Part shown: in pieces, positions 8,968 through 16,195 of the stretch | Position numbering within the stretch: position 1 is the stretch's first letter | Layout of the letters: every line of letters starts with the position of its first letter | NCBI RefSeq assembly: GCF_030272615.1 | Contig: NW_026728920.1 | Span: 170,001-192,500, forward strand | Direction of reading: 5' to 3' | DNA length: 22,500 nt | Origin: Cryptomeria japonica | Taxonomy: Eukaryota > Streptophyta > Pinopsida > Cupressales > Cupressaceae | The notes under the pieces: generated by a model | The model's input: only the letters and a program-made list of their open reading frames with translations | The model's database searches: none | Told to the model about the DNA's origin: nothing | Made by a program: the position numbers and the translations under genes

Positions 8968-9754
8968 GTTATGAGCTTGTCGCAGTGTGTACTTAGCAAA
9001 CCGCGACCCACGTGCGAATCCACCCCGGCCACCCACCCCCGTCGAGGTGCACACCCTCCCTCGCGAAGTGCGCCCCGTTCGCCAAGTGTGAGCCCTGCCC
9101 GGGTGCGCGCACCTTGCTAGGGCGTCGGGTGTGCACCCGGCCCGGCCTACGTGCGTGCACCTGGACGGGGCGTCGTGTGCGTGCAGTGTCCCGTCTGCAA
9201 CGCGGTGCCCACACACCACCTCGGGCGCAACGACCTGCGCTCACATGTGGGCCGAGTGCACCTTGGTGCATGTTCGGGGCGCCTCGGGTGCACGCTCGAT
9301 CTTGCCCCGGTGCACCAAGGCGCTCGGTTTGCCCCGGGTGCGCACTTGGTGCAAGGTGGGCACCCAAAATAGGGATCAAGCACCAAAACACAAGTTTCGG
9401 GATGCAAAATGGGACCCAAGGACCACAAATGCGTTCCAAGACCCATGATGGGTCCACGAGAACAAAAATGTGTTCCGAGACTTAATAAACAAATATTGGG
9501 TTTTAGGAGAAGAAACATGCTCTGATGCCCAAAACGAGAATCGACCCCGAAAAGGCCACAGGCCAAAAGTGGGATGCGAGACAAAAAAAAATGGGACCCG
9601 AGGACCAAAATTGGGTTCCCAGGTCGAAGACAGGGCAACCGGACAAGAAACGACCTCTAAGGCTCGAAATGAGTCCCGACGACTAAAACTTGACAAGAAG
9701 CACCCATCAGGCACCCAACTCGACACCCATGGGATGCCGACCCACCCGGGCTTC
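8968..9754. other. 5S copy 2 upstream flank and A-rich segment
   Basis: Duplicate of 2934-3720: a GC-rich 5S upstream flank (to about 9374), then the A-rich low-GC segment. No gene seen. Confidence 0.6.
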
Positions 9755-11430
9755 CACCTAGCACACCTTGGCACCCACCCACCCTCGCACCCAACCTCGC
9801 ACCCAACTTAGCACCTTTGAACCCACATTGGCACTCACCCTGACCCTGGCACCTTGGAACCCACATTGGCACTCACCTTGACCCTGGCACCCACCTTTGC
9901 ACTCACCTTGGGACCCACCCTGGCTCCCACCTCGGCACCCACCCAGACACCCACCTTGGTTCCTTGGCACCCACCTTGGATCCTTGGCACCCACCCCGAC
10001 ACCCACCTTGGCACGCAACTTGGCTACTTGCCACCCACCTTGGCTCCTTGACGCCCACCCCGACAACCACCCCGTGACCTACCCTGGCTAGGGTTGGTGC
10101 ACACCCACCCTGGTGCCCACCTTGGCACCCACCCCATGACCCACCTTGGCACGCACCTTAGTACCCACCCCGTTACCCACCCTAGGACCCACCCCGTGAC
10201 CCACCTTGGCCAGGGTGGGTGCACCCACCCTGGTGCCCACCTTGGCACCCACCCATCCTAGCACCCAGCCTGTGACCGGGCTTGGAACCCAACCTTGCAC
10301 CCGTCTTGGCCAGTGTGGGTGCGCACCCATCCTGGCACCCACGTTGTGACACACCCTTTAACCCACGCACCCTAGCAGCCACGTTGGCACCCACCTTGGA
10401 ACACAACCTAGCAACTTGGCACCCACCCCGTGACCCACCTTGGCATCCACCATAGCAGTCGCCCACTTGGCACCCACCTTGGAACCCAAGTTGGCACCCA
10501 CCTCGGCACCCACCTTGACACTTGTGGACCCACCTTGCCACTCACCCTAGCATCGACCCATCCTAGCACCCACCCTGGCACCTTTGCACCCTAGCACTCA
10601 CCCATCCTAGCACCTAACCTGTGACCCACCTTGACACTCACCCTCGCACCCACCTTGGAACCCAACCTAGCACCCACCCACCCTGACACCAACCCTAGCA
10701 CCTACCCACCCTTGCACCCACCCTGTGACCCATCTTGGCACCCACCCATCCTACCACTCAACCTATCACCCACCTTCTCACCCACCTTGGCATCCACCTT
10801 AGCACCCACCCACACTGGCACCTTGGCACCCACCTCGGGCAAGGTGGGTGCACACCCACCCTGACACCCAATTTAGAACCAACCGAGCATGTTACCCACC
10901 TTGGCACCCACATTGCAGCCCACCCTAGTACCCACCCTATGACCCACATTGGCATCCACACCCTAGCACCCAGGCACCTCGACACCCGCCTTGACACGCA
11001 CCCTAGCACTAAACCTGTGACCCACCTTGGAACTCACCCTAGAACCCACCCACCCTGTGAACCACCTTGGCATCCACCTTAGCACCCACCCACCTTGGCA
11101 CCCACTCTAGCACTCACCCATCCTAACACCCAACTTGTTACCCACCTTGGCACCCGCCCTCGCGTCCACCTTGAAACCCACCCTAGCACCCACCCACGCA
11201 GGAGCCCACCTTGGCACCCAACCTAACACCCACGCATCCTGGCACCCAACTTGTGACCCACCTTGGAACCCACCCTAGTACCCACCTTTGAACCCACTAT
11301 ATCACCAACCCACCTTGGCACCCACCCTATGACCCTCTTTGGAATCCACCCTAGCACGCACCCACCCTGGCACCCACCATGGAGCGCACCCTAGCACCCA
11401 CCCACCTCGGCACGCACCTCAACACCCACC
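9755..11430. repeat. Long C-rich CACCCACCTTGG minisatellite
   Basis: About 1.7 kb of degenerate 10-15 bp words (GGCACCCACCTTG, CACCCTAGCAC, CACCCCGTGACC). The plus strand is extremely C-rich and G-poor. Short inverted repeats interrupt it: a perfect 24-bp palindrome at 10210-10233 (arms CCAGGGTGGGTG / CACCCACCCTGG), TGGGTGCGCACCCA near 10317, and GGTGGGTG / CACCCACC near 10843. The first part (to 10222) is shared with copy 1 of the duplication and the rest is unique. All frames are simple-sequence translations. Confidence 0.9.
10210..10233. repeat. Perfect 24-bp palindrome at the duplication boundary
   Basis: The left arm CCAGGGTGGGTG meets the right arm CACCCACCCTGG with no spacer. The homology between the two large copies ends at 10222, at its centre. 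Confidence 0.9.
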
Positions 11431-11626
11431 TTGGTGTGCGCACTGCGCCAACCTCTCAAAGACCCTATGTGGTGCGCTCCAAAGTGTACACCTTTGGTGC
11501 GCTCCAAGGTGCGCACCTTTGGTGCACACCGAGGTGCACACCAAAGTGTGCACCGAGGTGAGCACCAAAGTGCACTCCAAGGTGCACACCAAGGCGTGCA
11601 CCTTTGGTGCGGTCAATGCAAACGAA
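11431..11626. repeat. Truncated promoter-unit tail and GTGCACC/CTTTGGTG repeats
   Basis: Begins with GTGCGCACTGCGCCAACC and TCAAAGACCCTATG, which match the sequence that follows each promoter of families A and B. This is the remnant of a promoter unit whose TATATAGGGG part has been lost into the C-rich block. Short alternating words follow: GTGCGCTCCAAAGTG, CACCTTTGGTGCG, GTGCACACCGAGG. No gene. Confidence 0.7.
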
Positions 11627-11705
11627 TTCGGAAGTTGGGGTCGATGTCCTAATCGCTGCTGCAGACTACACGTATGAGAATCGGACAAATAGCTTTATAT
11701 AGGGG
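11627..11705 (+). promoter_or_regulatory. Pol I spacer promoter A1
   Basis: Core TATATAGGGG at 11696-11705, the plant Pol I initiation motif. The upstream box TTCGGAAGTTGGGG starts 69 bp before the core. This copy has one extra T (CTTTATATA). It is the first of six family-A units. Confidence 0.8.
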
Positions 11706-11782
11706 AGGTGTTGCGTTTGATGGGTCGACTCCCCTGGTTGTGTGCACTGCACCAACTTCAAAGACCCTGTCTTGTTTAAGAA

Positions 11783-11862
11783 GTCAAAAGTTGGGGTGGA
11801 TGTCCTAATCATTGCTGCAGTCTACGCATGTATGAGAATCAGACAAATAGCTTATATAGGGG
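11783..11862 (+). promoter_or_regulatory. Pol I spacer promoter A2
   Basis: Core at 11853-11862, box GTCAAAAGTTGGGG 70 bp upstream, 157 bp after A1. Confidence 0.8.
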
Positions 11863-12002
11863 AGGTGTTGCATTCGGTGGGTTGACTCCCCTGGTTGTGC
11901 GCACTGCGCCAACCTCAAAGACCCCGCATAGCAGAAGAAGTCGGAAGTCGGATTTTGGTGAGCACCAAGGCGTGCACCTTTGGTGCGGTCAACGCAGACG
12001 AA

Positions 12003-12082
12003 TTCAGAAGTTGGGGTGGATGTCCTAATCGTTGTTGCAGGCTACACATGTATGAGAATCAGACAAATAGCTTATATAGGGG
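12003..12082 (+). promoter_or_regulatory. Pol I spacer promoter A3
   Basis: Core at 12073-12082, box TTCAGAAGTTGGGG 70 bp upstream. It lies 220 bp after A2 because 63 bp resembling 11575-11640 (CACCAAGGCGTGCACCTTTG) is present between them. Confidence 0.8.
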
Positions 12083-12159
12083 AGGTGTTGGGTTTGATGG
12101 GTCAACTCCCTTGGTTGTGCGCATTACGCCAACCTCAAAGACCTTGTTTTCGTTAAGAA

Positions 12160-12239
12160 GTCAAAAGTTGGGGTCAATGTCCTAATGGCTCCTGTAGGCT
12201 ACACATGTATGAGAATCGGACAAATAGCTTATATAGGGG
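12160..12239 (+). promoter_or_regulatory. Pol I spacer promoter A4
   Basis: Core at 12230-12239, box GTCAAAAGTTGGGG 70 bp upstream, 157 bp after A3. Confidence 0.8.
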
Positions 12240-12316
12240 AGGTGTTGGGTTTGATGGGTCGACTCCCCTGGTTGTGCGCATTACGTCAACCTCAAAGACC
12301 TTGTTTTCGTTAAGAA

Positions 12317-12396
12317 GTCAAAAGTTGGGGTCGATGTCCTAATTGCTCCTGTAGACTACACATGTATGAGAATCAGACAAATAGCTTATATAGGGG
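12317..12396 (+). promoter_or_regulatory. Pol I spacer promoter A5
   Basis: Core at 12387-12396, box GTCAAAAGTTGGGG 70 bp upstream, 157 bp after A4. Confidence 0.8.
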
Positions 12397-12473
12397 AGGT
12401 GTTGGGTTTGATGGGTTGACTCCCCTAGTTGTTCGCATTACACCAACCTCAAAGACCTTGTTTTCGTTTAGAA

Positions 12474-12553
12474 GCCGAAAGTTGGGGTCGATGTCCTAAT
12501 TGCTCCTGCAGGCTACGCATGTATGAGAATCAGACAAATAGCTTATATAGGGG
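12474..12553 (+). promoter_or_regulatory. Pol I spacer promoter A6
   Basis: Core at 12544-12553, box GCCGAAAGTTGGGG 70 bp upstream, 157 bp after A5. It is the last family-A unit before the 38/52-bp array. Confidence 0.8.
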
Positions 12554-12689
12554 AGGTGTTGGGTTTGATGGGTCGACTCCCCTGGTTGTGCGCATTGCGC
12601 CAACCTCAAAGACCCTGCATTGCGGATGAAGTCGAAAGTCAGAGTTTGGTGTGCTACAAGGTGTGGTCGAAGGTGCTCACCTAGGTGTG

Positions 12690-13310
12690 CACCTTTGGAG
12701 CGCAGGAAAAGTGCCCTCCAAAAGTGCGCACCTTTGGAGTGCACAAAAGTGCCCTCCAAAAGTGCGCACCTTTGGAGCGCACAAAAGTGCCCTCCAAAAA
12801 GTGCCCTCCAAAAGTGCGCACCTTTGGAGCGCACAAAAGTGCCCTCCAAAAAGTGCCCTCCAAAAGTGCGCACCTTTGGAGTGCAGAAAAGTGCCCTCCA
12901 AAAAGTGCCCTCCAAAAGTGTGCACCTTTGGAGTGCACAAAAGTGCCCTCCAAAAGTGCGCACCTTTGGAGCGCAGAAAAGTGCCCTCCAAAAAGTGCCC
13001 TCCAAAAGTGCGCACCTTTGGAGCGCAGAAAAGTGCCCTCCAAAAAGTGCCCTCCAAAAGTGCGCACCTTTGGAGCGCAGAAAAGTGCCCTCCAAAAAGT
13101 GCCCTCCAAAAGTGCGCACCTTTGGAGCGCAGAAAAGTGCCCTCCAAAAAGTGCCCTCCAAAAGTGCGCACCTTTGGAGCGCACAAAAGTGCCCTCCAAA
13201 AAGTGCCCTCCAAAAGTGCGCACCTTTGGAGCGCACAAAAGTGCCCTCCAAAAGTGCGCACCTTTGGAGCGCACAAAAGTGCCCTCCAAAAGTGCGCACT
13301 TTTGGTGCGC
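12690..13310. repeat. 38/52-bp tandem array (13 CACCTTTGGAG boxes)
   Basis: Units contain GTGCGCACCTTTGGAGCGCA followed by one or two GTGCCCTCCAAAA words. One word gives a 38-bp unit and two give a 52-bp unit, both measured directly. GTGCGC and GCGCAC flank ACCTTTGGA, forming a small inverted repeat in most units. The array sits inside the upstream part of promoter unit B1, between sequences that are contiguous in the other units, so it is a local expansion. Long frames cross it on both strands only because the units lack stops. Confidence 0.9.
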
Positions 13311-13342
13311 ACCAAGGCGCTGGTTCGGTCGTTGCAGGCGAG

Positions 13343-13422
13343 TTCGGAAGTTGGGGTCGATGTCCTGAGCGGAGGTGCAAACTACACAGGTGTCGGAATC
13401 GGACAAATAGCTTATATAGGGG
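13343..13422 (+). promoter_or_regulatory. Pol I spacer promoter B1
   Basis: Core at 13413-13422, box TTCGGAAGTTGGGG 70 bp upstream. It is the first of four family-B units and follows the 38/52-bp array. Confidence 0.8.
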
Positions 13423-13653
13423 AGGTGTATGCTTCGATGGGTCGACTCCCCAGGTTGAGCGCACCGCGCCAACCTCAAAGACCCTACGGTATGGATGAAG
13501 TCGGAAGTTGGGTCCGATGACCGATTCGATTAGTAGGTATGCTCATGAGGTCGGAATTTGGGTCCGATGACCTGCCATGTGCAGGAAGGCGAATGTTGGC
13601 ACTGTGCGTTGCAAGGTGCACACCAAGGTGCTGGTGCGGTCTTTTTAGTCGAG

Positions 13654-13733
13654 TTCGGAAGTTGGGGTCGATGTCCTGATCGGAGGTGCAAGCTACACAG
13701 GTGTGGGAATCGGACAAATAGCTTATATAGGGG
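13654..13733 (+). promoter_or_regulatory. Pol I spacer promoter B2
   Basis: Core at 13724-13733, 70-bp spacing to the box, 311 bp after B1. The sequence before the box (CTTTTTAGTCGAG) differs from its sisters. Confidence 0.8.
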
Positions 13734-13964
13734 AGGTGTATGCTTCGTTGGGTCGACTCCCCGGGTTGAGCGCACCGCGCCAACCTCAAAGACCCTACGG
13801 TATGGATGAAGTCGGAAGTTGGGTCCGATGACCGATTCGATATGTAGGCATACTCGCGAGGTCGGAATTTGGGTCCGATGACCTGCCATGTGCAGGAAGG
13901 CGAATGTTGGCACTGTGCGTTGCAAGGTGCGCACCAAGGCGCTGGTTCGGTCGTTGCAGGCGAG

Positions 13965-14044
13965 TTCGGAAGTTGGGGTCGATGTCCTGATCGGAGGTGC
14001 AAACTACACAGGTGTGGGAATCGGACAAATAGCTTATATAGGGG
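13965..14044 (+). promoter_or_regulatory. Pol I spacer promoter B3
   Basis: Core at 14035-14044, 70-bp spacing to the box, 311 bp after B2. Confidence 0.8.
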
Positions 14045-14275
14045 AGGTGTATGCTTCGTTGGGTCGACTCCCCGGGTTGAGCGCACCGCGCCAACCTCAA
14101 AGACCCTACGGTATGGATGAAGTCGGAAGTTGTGTCCGATGACCGATTCGATATGTAGGCATACTCGCGAGGTCGGAATTTGGGTCCGATGACCTGCCAT
14201 GTGCAGGAAGGCGAATGTTGGGACTGTGCGTCGCAAGGTGCGCACCAAGGCGCTGGTGCCGTCGTTGCAGTCGAG

Positions 14276-14355
14276 TTCGGAAGTTGGGGTCGATGTCCTG
14301 GTCAGAGGTGCAAACTACACAGGTGTGGGAATCGGACAAATAGCTTATATAGGGG
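14276..14355 (+). promoter_or_regulatory. Pol I spacer promoter B4
   Basis: Core at 14346-14355, 70-bp spacing to the box, 311 bp after B3. Confidence 0.8.
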
Positions 14356-14480
14356 AGGTGTATGCTTCGATGGGTCGACTCCCCGGGTTGAGCGCACCGC
14401 GCCAACCTCAAAGACCCTACAGTATGGATGAAGTCGGAAGTTGGGTCCGATGACCGATTCGATACGTAGGCATATTGGCG

Positions 14481-14770
14481 AGGTCTGAATTTGTGTCCGA
14501 TGACCTGCCATGCGCAGGAAGGCGGAATTTGGGTCCGATGACCGAGTTGATGGCGTGCCATGCGCAGAAAGGCGGAATTTGGGTCCGATGACCGAGTTGA
14601 TGTTGATGGCCCGCCATGCACAGGAAGGCGGAATTTGGGTCCGATGACCGATTTGAAGGCGTGCCATGCGCAGAAAGGCGGAGTTTGGGTCCGATGACCG
14701 AGTTGATATTGATGGCCCGCCATGCGCAGGAAGGCGGAATTTGGGTCCGATGACCTGACATACGCATGGA
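14481..14770 (+). repeat. 50/56-bp alternating tandem array
   Basis: GGCGGAATTTGGG starts at 14521, 14571, 14627, 14677 (as GGCGGAGTTT) and 14733, so spacings alternate 50, 56, 50, 56 (a 106-bp dimer). Each unit holds GGGTCCGATGACC and GCCATGCGCAG(G/A)AA. It is an expansion of the element that also ends each family-B unit. Confidence 0.85.
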
Positions 14771-14820
14771 GTCCGACTCGGGGGCCGATGTTCGATTCGA
14801 TGACTTGCATTGTGGGTAAA

Positions 14821-14900
14821 GTCGGAAGTTGTGGTCTTTGACCCGATTCGATGACCAGACTTCGGCTGCTTGAGAATCGGACAAATAACTTATATAGGGG
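14821..14900 (+). promoter_or_regulatory. Pol I promoter C1
   Basis: Core at 14891-14900, preceded by ACAAATAACT (families A and B have ACAAATAGCT). Box GTCGGAAGTTG lies 70 bp upstream. It is followed by GTGCCCGTTTATGTCGATTG. Confidence 0.8.
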
Positions 14901-15262
14901 AGGTAGTGTTCTCGAGCATCCTCCCCCCGTGCCCGTTTATGTCGATTGATGCTGGTGCTCGACTGGTTGGAGCGCTCGGATGCAAAAATCTTGCACCAGG
15001 ATTTATCGATTGTGATGGACACGGCAAGTCTCCTGATTGCTATGCAGGAGCTCATCGTGAATCTCTATGCGGCCTTGGTATGGACTCGACCTGCGGAATG
15101 GTTCGGCAATGGTAGTCGCTCCAACACGTCCTTGCAATGGCCACAGAGGTGATTCGACTAGAGCTCCAGTCTAGCTTTTGGGTTGCTTGGCGGACTGGTA
15201 TAGCCGCGATCGAGTTCCGGCCATGAACGTTTTAGATAGCTCTTGGGCTTTCTGGGACGGAA

Positions 15263-15341
15263 GTCGGAAGTTTGGGCTGTTGTCCGATTTGATGACCATT
15301 CTTCGGATGTGTGAGAATCGGACAAATAACTTATATAGGGG
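15263..15341 (+). promoter_or_regulatory. Pol I promoter C2
   Basis: Core at 15332-15341, box GTCGGAAGTTTGGG 69 bp upstream, 441 bp after C1. Downstream reads GGACTGTGTTG instead of GGAGGTGTTG. Confidence 0.8.
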
Positions 15342-15751
15342 ACTGTGTTGTCTCACGCAGCCCCCTCCGTGCCCCTCTATCTCGACCGATGTTGGTGCTT
15401 GAAAGGGTTGGGATCGCTCGGATTTATAAACGTGCACCACCATTTGTCGAGTGTGAGGGACGCGGCAGGTCTCCTAAATGCTATACGGGCGCTCTCTGAG
15501 AATCTCTATCCGGCCTCGACACAGACTAGTCTTGCTGAATGGTTTGGCACTGGTAGTCGATCCAACACGTCGTTGTTGTGGCCGCCTAGGCGATTCGATT
15601 CGAGCCCCCGTCTAGCTTTTGGGTTGCTTGGCGGATTTTGCCCTATCCGCAAGTGAGCTCGGTCCCTAAACGTTCGAGAAACCCGATTGCTATGCGCCGA
15701 CTCTCTTTCTTGCGAGCCTCCATCTAGCTTTTGGGTCTCTACGGAACGGAA

Positions 15752-15831
15752 GTCGGAATCTGGGACCGTTGTTTGATTCGACGAGGCAGACTACGGTTGT
15801 GCGAGAATCGGACAAATAACTTATATAGGGG
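15752..15831 (+). promoter_or_regulatory. Pol I promoter C3, candidate 35S gene promoter
   Basis: Core at 15822-15831, box GTCGGAATCTGGGACC 70 bp upstream, 490 bp after C2. It is the last TATATAGGGG before the 188-bp repeats and the unique ETS, so it is the simplest candidate for the 35S gene promoter. C1 or C2 could also serve, since all three have the full architecture. In plants initiation falls in the A/G part of this motif. Confidence 0.7.
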
Positions 15832-15858
15832 AGGTGTTGACTGGAGCATTCTCCCCCG

Positions 15859-15948
15859 TGCCCCTCTAACTCGACCAATGCTGGCGCTCGAACGGTGGTA
15901 GCGCTCGGATTTTCGTTGAGCGCCAGCATTGGTCGATTTAGAGGGGCA
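15859..15948 (+). repeat. 31-bp inverted repeat just after the last promoter
   Basis: The left arm 15859-15889 (TGCCCCTCTAACTCGACC onward) pairs with 15918-15948 at 30 of 31 positions, with a 28-base loop. If transcription starts at C3, this would form a strong hairpin about 30-120 nt into the precursor RNA. Confidence 0.9.
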
Positions 15949-16195
15949 TGCGAGATTCCCGAATGCTATGCGAGGGCTCTAACGGAAATGTCTATTGGTT
16001 TCGGTATGGATGCAATTGCGAGTGGTTCGGCAAAGGTAGTCGTTCCGATGCGTCCATGTCGTGGCCAAATCGATAATTCGATTTGAGCCCTCGTATAGCA
16101 TTTGGGTCTCTCGATGTGATTCCGCATTCCAGTCCCTTTGGGCACTGCTTGAGCCGCATCCCAGGGGGTTCCCTTCCCAATAATCTGCCTCGCAA

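Larger units (their letters stand above)
5828..10222 (+). repeat. Large tandem duplication, copy 2
   Basis: Second copy of the block at 1-4188. It carries an extra 207-bp unit (7021-7227 or 7228-7434, which cannot be told apart by position). Homology ends at 10222, within one base of the centre of a perfect 24-bp palindrome (10210-10233). The full repeat unit is probably 4189-10222 (6034 bp), because 4189-5827 precedes this copy and its counterpart for copy 1 would lie left of the window. Each unit carries one 5S gene. Confidence 0.95.
11627..12640 (+). repeat. Family-A promoter repeat array (157-bp unit, six copies)
   Basis: Core-to-core distances are 157, 220, 157, 157 and 157 bp. Each unit runs: upstream box, GATGTCCTAAT, ATGTATGAGAATC(G/A)GACAAA, TATATAGGGG, AGGTGTTG, GGGT(C/T)GACTCCCC (a SalI site GTCGAC in several units), CGCCAACCTCAAAGACC. 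The arrangement of repeated promoters upstream of a gene promoter is the one described for spacer promoters in plant and animal rDNA. Confidence 0.85.
13311..14480 (+). repeat. Family-B promoter repeat array (311-bp unit, four copies)
   Basis: Core-to-core distance is exactly 311 bp three times. Each unit contains GGTGCGCACCAAGGCGCTGG, the upstream box, CTACACAGGTGTGGGAATC, the core, GGGTCGACTCCCC, CGCCAACCTCAAAGACCC, and then two GTCGGAA(G/T)TTGGGTCCGATGACC elements with CTGCCATGTGCAGGAAGGCG. It is a longer relative of the family-A unit. Confidence 0.9.
14821..16130 (+). repeat. Family-C promoter repeats (three units, 441-490 bp)
   Basis: Each unit has a promoter followed by a shared tail: GATTGCTATGC-like, GGTAGTCG(C/A/T)TCCAAC-like, CGTCC/CGTCG, GAGC(T/C)CC, then TCTAGCTTTTGGGT. 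The tail word order is the same as in the downstream 188-bp repeats. An extra incomplete tail (15670-15735) lies between C2 and C3. Short open frames of 60-100 codons cross here, but none is conserved between units. Confidence 0.8.

Noticed and set aside
9755-11430. Telomere-like repeats in the C-rich tract (CCCTA words)
   Set aside because: CCCTAGCACC words are irregular and lack the CCCTAAA unit, so this is a degenerate minisatellite and not interstitial telomere.
12496-13520. Frames of 212-322 codons across the 38/52-bp array, with repeats such as CALLEGTF or SALQKCAPLE
   Set aside because: They arise from the tandem DNA repeat: three plus-strand and three minus-strand frames overlap the same array, and the alternation of 38 and 52 bp would not preserve a protein repeat under selection.
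11696-15831. TATATA motifs as Pol II TATA boxes of protein genes
   Set aside because: The extended motif TATATAGGGG is the plant Pol I initiation consensus, and no coding sequence follows any copy.
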